Below are positions 1 through 7,806 of a stretch of DNA of 38,151 nucleotides, piece by piece. Below the pieces are notes generated by a model. The model was not told where the DNA came from. It saw nothing but the letters and a program-made list of their open reading frames with translations, and searched no databases. Within the stretch, counting starts at the first letter, position 1, and each line of letters starts with the position of its first letter. Position numbers and translations under genes: made by a program. Source of the DNA: an uncultured Bacteroidota bacterium (GTDB taxonomy: Bacteria; Bacteroidota; Bacteroidia; NS11-12g; UBA9320); NCBI GenBank assembly GCA_937124965.1, contig CAKZLB010000063.1, forward strand, positions 1 through 38,151, written 5' to 3'.

Positions 1-267
1 AGTGGAATGTTGTTAAAAGTAACTGCTGGAGCTGACGCTGGAAACGGTGACGGAACAATGGGTACATCTTCAGGAACTGTAACATTAACTTCAAGTGATC
101 AAACAGTTATTACTGGAATCGGAAGCGCCTATACTGCTGATGGTTCTACAAACGGACACCAATTAACGTACGCTTTAGAATTAGATCCTACTGCTGGTAG
201 CTACGCTCAAATCGATTTCGATGAAGACGTAACGTTAACTATCACATACACTATCTCTAACATCTAA
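1..267 (+). CDS. Major-subunit-like exported protein (3' part)
   Basis: This is the C-terminal 88 residues of a gene that begins left of the window; the frame is open to base 1. The visible part is rich in Gly, Thr and Ser and ends in an alternating strand, LTITYTISNI. It aligns closely with the end of the protein at 4021-4581 (SG.LLK, IGS..T, GHQL.Y.L.LD, LTITYTIS) and with the gene fragment at 38053-38151. Ile, Tyr, Asn, Phe and His codons end in C in 13 of 15 cases, unlike the following genes, which suggests strong expression. A terminator follows at once, separating it from the chaperone and usher genes. I infer a secreted pilin- or coat-like structural subunit. I do not recognise a named family, and signal peptide and full length cannot be seen. 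Confidence 0.7.
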   Translation, partial: SGMLLKVTAGADAGNGDGTMGTSSGTVTLTSSDQTVITGIGSAYTADGSTNGHQLTYALELDPTAGSYAQIDFDEDVTLTITYTISNI

Positions 268-328
268 GAAAAACACATAACACCACTGTTATTAAAAATC
301 AATCTTAAATAACAGTAGTCCAAATTAA

Positions 329-357
329 AAAGGGTCGACATTGTCGACCTTTTTTTT
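329..357 (+). terminator. Intrinsic terminator after the subunit gene
   Basis: A 7-bp perfect stem, GGTCGAC / GTCGACC with loop ATT (333-349), is followed by eight T residues and preceded by A residues. It ends transcription of the major-subunit-like gene before the chaperone/usher operon, which would allow the subunit to be made in excess. Confidence 0.85.
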
Positions 358-504
358 GAGTCTCAGTTCAAAATTTTCTAATAAAAGTAAGACAGTTTGT
401 ATTGTTCTTTTTTACAGACACTTGCAAAAGTACAAGCACAACTTATATTTAAAACTTGGCTCAAATATTGTTCTTTCGCTAATCAGATAAAAACGAGTCT
501 TTAT

Positions 505-1308
505 ATGAAACTACTATTTTCCATTGCATGTATTATACTTGCTTCAACAATTTCCCAAGCCAGCCTTGTTATCGTAAATGGTCTGTCTCATGAACACACC
601 GTTCAAATTGGTTCAAAGTCGCAGGGTTCTATTGTAATAAAAAACACCGCAGAATCACCAAAAAGAGCACGAATCTATAAAACAGATGTCATCCATAATT
701 GTGAAGGCCAAACAACATTTCTTGAAGAGTTAAATAGAGATAGGTGTAACTCCAGTTGGACACTATTATCAGACAATGAAATTGTTATTCCTGGTCAACA
801 AACTTATACGTTAACCTATGAATTAGAACCTTCTGATTCGGTAACTCCAAATGGGAGTTATTGGGGTGTAGTTATGATCGAAGAAATCAAAGATCTTGAC
901 ACAAGCGCGCCACAGCGAGGTGTTACGGTTACTTCCTTAATACGTTATGCGATTCAAATCATTTCAAACTTTGAAAGTGAAAGCTTAAAAGACCTTGAAA
1001 TAGTTGGAGTAGACATGGATACAACAAGAGAAGTAAATATGTTAACTGTAAGCGTTAACAACAAAGGAAACTATATGCTTAAGCCAATTATGATAATTGA
1101 GTTATACGATGAATCAGGTACACAGGTTTATCGAAATGAAATTCCTTATCAAAAAGTATATCCAGGCTACTGTAAACTGTTTGATTTACCAATTAAAGAA
1201 GTCCCTGTTGGTAGTTATAGTGGGATTCTCGTTGCCGATTGTGGTGAAGAAAACATTTACGGTATTGAGTTAGATATTGACGTGCCAGAGCCACGTCCAA
1301 CGGAATAG
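505..1308 (+). CDS. Periplasmic chaperone-like protein, two Ig-type domains
   Basis: The 267-residue product has a signal peptide (about residues 1-19, ending SQA) and then two beta-sandwich-like domains (about 20-165 and 170-260). The first has the pattern of bacterial pilus chaperones and related Ig-fold proteins: GSIVIKNTAE with alternating strands, then NGSYWGVVMIE, then LIRYAIQIISN. Four cysteines (66, 81, 223, 246) could form two disulfides. I chose ATG 505 because it is followed directly by the signal peptide; the frame is open further upstream without a plausible start. It lies 4 bases before the usher-like gene, so the two are very probably co-transcribed. The role as a subunit chaperone is inferred from fold pattern and gene order. 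It is not a close PapD/FimC relative and could instead resemble the DUF916-type proteins of WxL loci. Confidence 0.6.
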   Translation: MKLLFSIACIILASTISQASLVIVNGLSHEHTVQIGSKSQGSIVIKNTAESPKRARIYKTDVIHNCEGQTTFLEELNRDRCNSSWTLLSDNEIVIPGQQTYTLTYELEPSDSVTPNGSYWGVVMIEEIKDLDTSAPQRGVTVTSLIRYAIQIISNFESESLKDLEIVGVDMDTTREVNMLTVSVNNKGNYMLKPIMIIELYDESGTQVYRNEIPYQKVYPGYCKLFDLPIKEVPVGSYSGILVADCGEENIYGIELDIDVPEPRPTE

Positions 1309-1312
1309 ATTT

Positions 1313-4021
1313 ATGTTTAGGCGGCTCTCACTAAAAGTATTCGCAGTAATACTATTTTTTTGCGTGCCCCACATCTGTTTGTCTCAGGTTAAGTTGGCTA
1401 TTTCCAATTTGCCAGACGCACAACTACAACCGGGTAAAAGTCAAACTGTCGTACTTACTGCTACAAATACAACAAGTGATACGCTACAACTGCGACTTTC
1501 TTTCGATATACCTAAACCACTTAGAGCGTTACTTTTTAATAAAAAAGTAACCATCTTGCCAAAGCAAGCTAAAACAATCCTAGTTCCAATAAGCATCCCA
1601 CGATCAACTAATTCTGGGAACTATAACTTGTCATTTGCACTAACTGAAAACGGTAAGAAAGTAGTTGAAAAAAAAGTAACGATTGATGTAGCCAAAATTA
1701 CCGACGTCAAAGTAGAGCTTATCGAATATCCCACATATGCTAGGTCAATTGACACGATTCGCACTCGGTTTATGGTCATGAATAATGGAAATTCTACCGA
1801 GTTTATAACGTTCAGAAGTGACAATGGGATTATTAAATCAGATAAAAATCAAAAAATTCCAGCTGATTCAACCGTTTTTATTGATATGTGGATTCTTAAT
1901 GACCCCAAAACATACGAAGTAGAAGATCAACTTATAGACTTATTTGCGTACATCGCCGAAACTGAAAAATCTGTTGGGGATCAAGAAATAATAAAAGTAT
2001 ATCCGACCCGTACTGTAAAAGTTGACCCATTTTTTCGGTTTCCTATTACGGCCAATATGAGCTACTTTACGCAAAGCACAAATGGTGAATATTATAACTC
2101 ACTATTCCAATTTGAAATATCTGGAAGCGGTGCCTTGGACGTTGATAAGAAACATCACTTAACATTTTCATATAGAGGTCCTGGAGCGGTCAGAATAACA
2201 CGTATTGGAAACTTTTCTCAAAAGTATTTACATTACAATACCTTGAAAACGAACCTATACATTGGCGAAAAAACGTACGGTTTGTCAGAGCTCACAGAAG
2301 GTTTTCGCTTTGGAACAGGCGTCGAATTTAATACGCTCCTCAAGGAAAGAGTTGCATTTGGAGGCTATTACAATAGACCTATTTTTCAACCAGAAATTCG
2401 TGAACAGTTTGCAACTTTTGTTACGTATTACACTAAAAAACGATATCAATATAGAATTAATACGTTAAACAATTATTTGCGGGAGGGTGGCACTGTAAAT
2501 CTTACATCGCTTCAAGTAGATTTTACAAACTTTACAGATTGGAGGTTTGCTGCCGAAGCATCTAGAAGTTTTAGTGACGGTCAAGATGGGAACGCAATAT
2601 CCTATAACACCAATTTTACAAAGGATAAATTTAGAATGTCTAGCAATGGATTGTATGCCGATAAAAATTTCAAAGGGTATTATAACAACTCATTAAATGT
2701 TGGGTTTAATGCTGGCTATAATTTTAATAAAATCGGTCTTCAAGCGAGTGGTAACTACAACAATTCAAATCCAAATTTAGATACCATATACAGCGTAGCT
2801 CCAATCACATTTTTCGTCAGCACAGGCTTTATGGCTCGCGTTAGCAAAGGGTTAGAAATGCAATTACTAGGTGTGTATAGAGAAAAAACAGATCGATTAG
2901 CCTCAAAGAATTTTGACTACTCCGAGCAAAGAGCCAGATACTCTATGACTTACAGGCGAGGGAAGCTTTCAACACGACTGCTCACCGAAGCGGGCTATAC
3001 AACAAATAAATTAGCTGATAGTTTATCGGCTCAACGTAGTTTTGGGTATGACGCTCAATTTCAAATGAGTTACCGACCAAAACAAAACTTTTGGGTATCA
3101 GCGTTTTCACAATACTTAAACAATAATAGATTTTCGACGGATGTGGAACGATACGTCCTATTTGGGTTTGATGCTAATTTGCGTTTTAAGAAAAAATTTA
3201 GCCTAACCGCTGAATTTCAAAACAACTACCTTATCGAAGATTTATATAATGATAGAAACCTCCTTAATTTTAAAACAAGTTACAATATTACCCGTTCTCA
3301 AAGTTTCAACATGGTGGCCAACTATGGTATATTAAGGCAGGATGTAGATCGTCGAGATTGGTTTTGGTCCTTCAATTATCTGATGAAACTTGGAGTACCT
3401 ATGGTCCGTATTATGTCTTTAGGAACGCTTGAAGGAAAGTTAGTCAATATGGGTGTTAATTCCGTTGAAAATGTAGTGTTAATGCTGGATGGTCAACTCG
3501 TTACTACGGCAAAAGATGGGAGCTTCCTATTTAATAATGTCAAACCGGGTGTTCACCAACTTTTTATTGATCGAGCGACAATCGGTGTAAGAGATTTGCC
3601 GGATCAAAAACTCCCATTGGAGGTGGAGATTTTTGCAGAACTAACAACAACTATTTCCATTAAGATGACTAAAAGTGCGAAGGTTACCGGAAAGATTTCT
3701 ATGGAAAAGGTGAGAATGATTCAGTCAAGTAAAGAAGAATTAAAGTTCCCGTCTATAATTGTAGAAGCGAGTATGGGTGAAGAAAGTATACTTACTCGAG
3801 CTGATGCAAATGGTAATTTTGTATTTGGCAGTTTACGACCTGGAGTTTGGAAAATAAGAATGGTTCCAACCTATTGGAAGGACGACTTTATTGTAAAAAA
3901 GCCGTACATTGAACTTGATTTAGTAGCAGGGCAGGAAGAACACCTAGAAATGCTTATTACTCCAAAGGTCCGTCGAATTAAGTTTCTGAAGAAAGGGTCA
4001 CTTAAAGTAGGTTCTAAATAA
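1313..4021 (+). CDS. Usher-like outer-membrane beta-barrel protein
   Basis: The product has 902 residues. The start is ATG 1313, which gives a clean signal peptide (1-24, ending CLSQ). Residues 25-235 form two Ig/NEW3-like domains. About 240-700 is a long run of amphipathic strands rich in Tyr, Asn and Phe, typical of an outer-membrane barrel. Two carboxypeptidase-regulatory-like sandwich domains follow, about 703-785 (LDGQLVTTAKDGSFLFNNVKPG) and 790-885 (TRADANGNFVFGSLRPG). A large barrel followed by C-terminal sandwich domains, next to a chaperone-like gene and small exported proteins, matches the arrangement of pilus ushers. The stop codon overlaps the next start (TAATG). The secretion role is inference; no TonB box or SusC signature is seen. 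A general surface-assembly porin is the main alternative. Confidence 0.6.
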   Translation: MFRRLSLKVFAVILFFCVPHICLSQVKLAISNLPDAQLQPGKSQTVVLTATNTTSDTLQLRLSFDIPKPLRALLFNKKVTILPKQAKTILVPISIPRSTNSGNYNLSFALTENGKKVVEKKVTIDVAKITDVKVELIEYPTYARSIDTIRTRFMVMNNGNSTEFITFRSDNGIIKSDKNQKIPADSTVFIDMWILNDPKTYEVEDQLIDLFAYIAETEKSVGDQEIIKVYPTRTVKVDPFFRFPITANMSYFTQSTNGEYYNSLFQFEISGSGALDVDKKHHLTFSYRGPGAVRITRIGNFSQKYLHYNTLKTNLYIGEKTYGLSELTEGFRFGTGVEFNTLLKERVAFGGYYNRPIFQPEIREQFATFVTYYTKKRYQYRINTLNNYLREGGTVNLTSLQVDFTNFTDWRFAAEASRSFSDGQDGNAISYNTNFTKDKFRMSSNGLYADKNFKGYYNNSLNVGFNAGYNFNKIGLQASGNYNNSNPNLDTIYSVAPITFFVSTGFMARVSKGLEMQLLGVYREKTDRLASKNFDYSEQRARYSMTYRRGKLSTRLLTEAGYTTNKLADSLSAQRSFGYDAQFQMSYRPKQNFWVSAFSQYLNNNRFSTDVERYVLFGFDANLRFKKKFSLTAEFQNNYLIEDLYNDRNLLNFKTSYNITRSQSFNMVANYGILRQDVDRRDWFWSFNYLMKLGVPMVRIMSLGTLEGKLVNMGVNSVENVVLMLDGQLVTTAKDGSFLFNNVKPGVHQLFIDRATIGVRDLPDQKLPLEVEIFAELTTTISIKMTKSAKVTGKISMEKVRMIQSSKEELKFPSIIVEASMGEESILTRADANGNFVFGSLRPGVWKIRMVPTYWKDDFIVKKPYIELDLVAGQEEHLEMLITPKVRRIKFLKKGSLKVGSK

Positions 4022-4581
4022 TGAAAATAATAACCAGTATACTATTTGTACTTTGCAGTATTTTAACTGCTTTCGGACAGTCCTATTGGGATCATGATGA
4101 ACACGGGTTGAGTTTAAAAATGCCCGAAATTTCACTTGTTACAGTTATGCCGCTAAACTATACGGTAAACTTAAGTCTGAGTTTGCCAACGTCTGCCGGT
4201 GGCGAACCAGGTGTAAGCGATGAGGGTAGAGATGATAACACATGGTTGAATTATAGCGTCGGACGGAGGGCAAATGCAAGTTATCGAAAAGTATACGCTC
4301 AAATAACGTCAGGATCAATTCCAAGCGGTTTGAGTCTGAAATTAGAAGTGAAAAATTTACAGTCGCAAGGTCGCGGAAGCTGTGGAAGCCGCTATTCTGA
4401 GGAAACGTTCTTAAGCAATCAACCGCAAGTTGTTGTCACTAGAATTGGTAGCGGTTGCACAAATCGCGGAAAGTCTTTCGGTCATCAACTGATTTATGAG
4501 CTCAAACTTGACGACATCAATGATTTACGTGTAAAAGAGCCGACAACGTATCTAACAATCACCTATACAATTAGCGACTAA
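4021..4581 (+). CDS. Exported minor-subunit-like protein
   Basis: The 186-residue product has a signal peptide (about 1-19, ending AFGQ). The mature part opens with SYWDHDEHGLSLKMPEI and ends LTITYTISD. Its C-terminal half aligns with the major-subunit-like protein at the left edge: SGLSLK, then RIGSG, then GHQLIYELKLD, then LTITYTIS. The mature protein has two cysteines (in GRGSCGS and GSGCTN) that could form a disulfide; the visible part of the left-edge subunit has none. Start and stop overlap both neighbours by one base (TAATG), so translation is coupled with the usher-like gene. I infer a minor or tip subunit exported through the usher-like protein. The family is not one I can name. Confidence 0.6.
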   Translation: MKIITSILFVLCSILTAFGQSYWDHDEHGLSLKMPEISLVTVMPLNYTVNLSLSLPTSAGGEPGVSDEGRDDNTWLNYSVGRRANASYRKVYAQITSGSIPSGLSLKLEVKNLQSQGRGSCGSRYSEETFLSNQPQVVVTRIGSGCTNRGKSFGHQLIYELKLDDINDLRVKEPTTYLTITYTISD

Positions 4582-5045
4582 TGACAATGAAACCGATATT
4601 CACCTTCTTATTAATAGGCATTGCAATGGGCTCTAGTGCTCAAGAAGTGAGGGTGCGAGGTAGTGTAGATTTTTCGTTTTCCTATTCTAATATTAAAGCA
4701 GGAGAGGATTACAGTTTAGAAACGGAAAGCAAACATGATGGAGTTCGTTTGGATGTTAAGAAACTAAAAAAGAGTTCATATTGGCGCATAGCAGTAAGTA
4801 AGAATGACATTAATTGGGACCGACAGGTTCAGATATATGTTCGGAGAACAACAAATGGCAATGGGAACGGGTATGTTTGGGGTGGTCAAAATTACAGCGA
4901 AGTGCGCAATATGCCGGCAACGTTTATGCAAGGATATGGCATACTAAACAACATTTATTTACAATATAAACTCGTAGGTATTTCTATGGAATTACCCGCT
5001 GATACCTACTATACTGATATCGTTTATACTATTTATGAGCAATAA
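4581..5045 (+). CDS. Small exported subunit-like protein (SCPU-like C-terminus)
   Basis: The product has 154 residues with a signal peptide (about 1-20, ending SSAQ). The mature protein is strand-rich and has a Gly/Asn-rich turn (TTNGNGNGYVWGG). It ends LPADTYYTDIVYTIYEQ. This resembles the closing strand of spore-coat-U and archaic chaperone-usher subunits, where a G/D-x-Y-x-D turn precedes an alternating hydrophobic strand. ATG 4581 overlaps the previous stop; ATG 4587 is an equally possible start. The last bases overlap the next gene. The position at the end of a chaperone/usher operon suggests a minor subunit or adaptor; this is inference. Confidence 0.55.
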   Translation: MTMKPIFTFLLIGIAMGSSAQEVRVRGSVDFSFSYSNIKAGEDYSLETESKHDGVRLDVKKLKKSSYWRIAVSKNDINWDRQVQIYVRRTTNGNGNGYVWGGQNYSEVRNMPATFMQGYGILNNIYLQYKLVGISMELPADTYYTDIVYTIYEQ

Positions 5046-5574
5046 CATTCTCAATAAATGGTATGTTGCTTTTGGCTTTGCTCTCATTTGTCTTTGTGGT
5101 ATTGGTCCAATATCAATCAACTTTTTTGAAATCCCACTTACACTTCAAACTCTTGTCATTTGTTTGGCTTCGGTATATTTGGGATTCCCTGCTGTATTAG
5201 CCACAGTTGCTTACGTGATTATGGGAATACAGGGCGTTCCAATTCTCAGTGGCTTTGAAGCGAAATTAGAAATTATGAATACTGCATCAGCCGGTTTTCT
5301 AATTGGGTTTCCACTGATGAGCTTGTTCTTAGTGATTCTTAGAAAGAGAGTTAAACGGAGCTTTGTAAATAGTTTGAAATACTTCGTCATGGCACATTTA
5401 CTGTTGATTGCTGATGCATATTTGTACAACTCAATATGTAATCTACCATTTCCTTCCATAAGTAAGATTGCGTTTTATTTAGTCCCATCACTACTAGTGA
5501 AAAGTGTGTTTGCTTCACTAGTTGTTCTAATTGTTAGTCAAAATTTGTGGAAAAGAAGATCATCAGATAATTAA
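5035..5574 (+). CDS. bioY: BioY-like biotin transporter substrate-binding membrane protein
   Basis: The 179-residue product is an integral membrane protein with about six hydrophobic segments. It carries BioY family features: EIPLTLQTLVI near residue 32, then YLGFPAVLATVAYVIMGIQGVPIL, then SAGFLIGFPL. BioY is the substrate-binding S component of energy-coupling-factor biotin importers, working alone or with EcfAT. No ECF ATPase or T subunit is nearby. The start overlaps the last 11 bases of the upstream subunit-like gene, so it is translated from the same mRNA, an unusual pairing of vitamin uptake with a surface-assembly operon. The conserved Gly-rich C-terminal region of typical BioY is less clear here, so divergence is possible. 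Confidence 0.75.
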   Translation: MSNNILNKWYVAFGFALICLCGIGPISINFFEIPLTLQTLVICLASVYLGFPAVLATVAYVIMGIQGVPILSGFEAKLEIMNTASAGFLIGFPLMSLFLVILRKRVKRSFVNSLKYFVMAHLLLIADAYLYNSICNLPFPSISKIAFYLVPSLLVKSVFASLVVLIVSQNLWKRRSSDN

Positions 5575-5720
5575 AAGAGAGTTCTAAAGGTAAATCAATC
5601 TTCTCTTTGTTGAATAATACTTGTGACAACGAGAAAAGTGTAGCTCATCTTAAAAAAGCAATAACACTTGCACGAACAAATTCAGAAAAACGTTATATAT
5701 ACAAGAAGTTAGCAAAATGA
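5571..5720 (+). pseudogene. Remnant of the 3' end of a COG4941/DUF6596-type sigma factor gene
   Basis: There is an open frame here without an ATG. From about 5625 it encodes coding-like sequence containing AHLKKAITLA and NSEKRYIYKKLAK, then TGA at 5718-5720. The spacing A..(K)KAI.LA...SEK.Y(I/L).KKL matches the closing helix repeat of the large ECF-like sigma factors of the COG4941 / DUF6596 group. Its TGA overlaps the next ATG (ATGA), a typical operon junction, so this was probably a full gene upstream of 5717 that lost its 5' part. A short peptide from TTG 5610 cannot be excluded. The family assignment is from memory of the motif. Confidence 0.4.
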
Positions 5721-6217
5721 AGTTTCCATTTATTTTTTCCTTTCTGGCACTACTTTTATGTGGATTTGCGAACAAACCAAATCCAGTTTTTTTTCATATA
5801 AATGCTATCAATCTGAGTGAAGATATGAACTTACTTGCTTCAGGAAATGATGAAATATTTGTTTTTCTTTATTCCGATACTGATTCAACTAGTGAATTAA
5901 AAATGATGATGGAGTTTACATTTAGCAAGAGTAGTAAAAAGGACTCAGTAGAAATAGATTTTAATATTGATGATATTACAACTGGAGTATTGATAGAGGA
6001 GGACAGCGACCGTTCTATTAACGAACTGGAACAAATAGTAGCACACCATAGGGATAGTTTAAAGACGTATTACCACAAAACACAGTATAAGAAAATAGAA
6101 AAAATTCTTGGCGATGATGATGTATTATATATCGGACCAATAAACAAAGACACCACAATTATTGAGGGAATACACAAAGTCGATAGGTATAAGTATTTGA
6201 TTAGCTTTGAACGTTAG
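5717..6217 (+). CDS. Exported protein of unknown function
   Basis: I do not recognise this 166-residue protein. It has a signal peptide (about 1-18, MKFPFIFSFLALLLCGFA); a Cys sits at residue 15, but without a good lipobox. The mature part is acidic in its first half and has a charged helix-like stretch around residues 95-125 (SINELEQIVAHHRDS..., KTQYKKIEKILGDDD). No catalytic motif or cysteine pair is seen. ATG 5717 overlaps the TGA of the decayed gene just upstream. The next gene, rlmG-like, starts 11 bases downstream. Confidence 0.6.
   Translation: MKFPFIFSFLALLLCGFANKPNPVFFHINAINLSEDMNLLASGNDEIFVFLYSDTDSTSELKMMMEFTFSKSSKKDSVEIDFNIDDITTGVLIEEDSDRSINELEQIVAHHRDSLKTYYHKTQYKKIEKILGDDDVLYIGPINKDTTIIEGIHKVDRYKYLISFER
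6202..6209 (+). promoter_or_regulatory. Candidate -7 box upstream of rlmG-like gene
   Basis: TAGCTTTG fits the Bacteroidota -7 consensus TAnnTTTG and lies 19 bases before ATG 6229, inside the end of the preceding gene. No good -33 TTG element was found, so this is a weak call. Confidence 0.3.
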
Positions 6218-6228
6218 TTTAGAAAATT

Positions 6229-7314
6229 ATGTTAAAGCAAAAAGAGCTTAAGATTAAGAGGTATCCAGCGTCGACCAACCGGTCACTTCAGGCATGGAGT
6301 GCTGTTGATGAGTACTTAATAAGTGAAGCAAAGAATATAGACCTTTCTGCTGCGAATACGGTTATCTATAACGACAGTTTTGGTTATTTAACTTGCAATA
6401 TTGGCGATGTAAAACGTTTCGTTGTATGTGACTCTAATAACCAGCAGGGTGCCATTCAAAAAAACGTTTCGGAGAATAAGTTAAAATCAGATAGTATCAC
6501 ATTTCTTAATCCACTTGAAAAAACACCTAGAAAGTCTAAAATTGGATTGATGAAAGTTCCTAAATCATTAGAACTATTTGAACTGTATCTCTCTCATTTT
6601 GCATCGAATGCCTCAGTTAATGGAAAACTTTTTGCCGGATTTATGACCAGACATTTTAGCAAAAAGATGGTTGAAATTGCTCAAAAGTATTTTGAAGTTG
6701 TGGAACAATCTCTAGCTAAGAAAAAAGCTCGATTGCTTTTATTGGAGAAACCGAAACAGGGAGTCAATTATACGCTTATAAACACTATTGAGTACAAGGA
6801 TCAAACGCTATCACAGCACTACGGTGTATTTTCAGCTTCTAAAATTGATCTTGCTACCCAGTTTTTAATCGAGAAAATGGTTATAAATAGCAGCCATATG
6901 AATCTTATGGATTTGGCATGTGGTAATGGGATTATTGGTTTAATGATGGCACAGCAGCGCCCCGATGCAGTTGTAACCCTAGTCGATGATTCCTATTTAG
7001 CCATTGAAAGTGCTAAGCAAAATGTTAAAGGTGATAATGTTCGATTTTTTCATGAAAGCACACTCGATGTGTTTAGTGATGATTCGTTTGACTTTATTGC
7101 AACCAATCCGCCGTTTCATCAAGAACATGAAATTGATATTTCTATTCCAATTCGAATGTTCAAAAATGCCTTAAGATGTTTAAAAACAGGAGGACAATTT
7201 CAAGTAGTGGCAAATCAACATTTAAATTATAAAACTCACTTAGCAAAACTGTTTGCACGCGTTGAGACACTTGCGGAGAACGAAGATTACATAGTTTATG
7301 ATTGCATTAAATAA
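6229..7314 (+). CDS. rlmG: RlmG-like 23S rRNA guanine-N2 methyltransferase
   Basis: The 361-residue product is close in size to E. coli RlmG (about 378), which makes m2G1835 in 23S rRNA using S-adenosylmethionine. The N-terminal half is a degenerate, methyltransferase-like domain. The C-terminal half is catalytic: HYGVFSASKID (197-207), SAM-binding motif I LMDLACGNG (226-234), acidic VDD after strand 2 (252-254), and the N2-guanine motif NPPF (293-296). It ends NQHLNYKTHLAKLF...AENEDYIVYDC, a typical RlmG/RsmC tail. RsmC (16S rRNA) is the main alternative. The next gene overlaps its last 17 bases. Confidence 0.75.
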   Translation: MLKQKELKIKRYPASTNRSLQAWSAVDEYLISEAKNIDLSAANTVIYNDSFGYLTCNIGDVKRFVVCDSNNQQGAIQKNVSENKLKSDSITFLNPLEKTPRKSKIGLMKVPKSLELFELYLSHFASNASVNGKLFAGFMTRHFSKKMVEIAQKYFEVVEQSLAKKKARLLLLEKPKQGVNYTLINTIEYKDQTLSQHYGVFSASKIDLATQFLIEKMVINSSHMNLMDLACGNGIIGLMMAQQRPDAVVTLVDDSYLAIESAKQNVKGDNVRFFHESTLDVFSDDSFDFIATNPPFHQEHEIDISIPIRMFKNALRCLKTGGQFQVVANQHLNYKTHLAKLFARVETLAENEDYIVYDCIK

Positions 7315-7798
7315 GATAAGCCTTATTGCTTTTTGGGCATTAATGATGGTTATGCCAATAACTGGAGAATCACAAAGTCGCTGTGATTTTTTTCCAATGG
7401 CTAGAGGTTATATCAATGATTATGAAGATGTTTTAAGTGACACTGAAGAATCTAAACTAACAAAAATAATTACGAAGCACAACTCGAAAACTGGAAACGA
7501 AATCGCTGTGGTTTCAATACAGAGCATCACACCTTATTCTTCACTTTATCAGTATTCTTTAGATTTAGCCAAATGCTGGGGAGTAGGTCTTCAACAAAAG
7601 AATAATGGAATAGTAATCGTTGTATCGAACAAGCTAAGAAGTGTTCAAATTCAAACTGGCAAAGGACTTGAAGGGAAACTTACAAACGCAGAAGCTAAGA
7701 CAATAGTAGACTCTATTATGATTCCATCCTTTAAATCCAAAGGATATTATGATGGTTTAAATAATGGTCTCAAGGAAATCATTAAAGAGTTAAACTAG
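7298..7798 (+). CDS. TPM-domain exported protein
   Basis: The 166-residue product has a signal peptide (about 1-25, hydrophobic core LIAFWALMMVMPI). A single TPM domain (Pfam PF04536) follows: GYINDYEDVLSD, TGNEIAVVSIQSI, a WGVG turn, NNGIVIVVS, VQIQTGKGLEGKLT, and MIPSFKSKGYYDGLNNG. TPM proteins act in the envelope; some have phosphatase activity and others help photosystem or respiratory complex repair, so the exact reaction is unknown. It lacks the C-terminal membrane helix and Gly-rich tail found in many relatives. It overlaps rlmG by 17 bases and is therefore in the same transcript. Confidence 0.75.
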   Translation: MIALNKISLIAFWALMMVMPITGESQSRCDFFPMARGYINDYEDVLSDTEESKLTKIITKHNSKTGNEIAVVSIQSITPYSSLYQYSLDLAKCWGVGLQQKNNGIVIVVSNKLRSVQIQTGKGLEGKLTNAEAKTIVDSIMIPSFKSKGYYDGLNNGLKEIIKELN

Positions 7799-7806
7799 AT
7801 TGGTGC

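Noticed and set aside
397-504. 36-codon N-terminal extension of the chaperone-like gene
   Set aside because: It would place the signal peptide inside the protein; ATG 505 starts it cleanly.
1313-4021. The usher-like protein as a TonB-dependent receptor
   Set aside because: No TonB box or plug-domain motifs are seen, and the sandwich domains at the C-terminus are not typical of that family.
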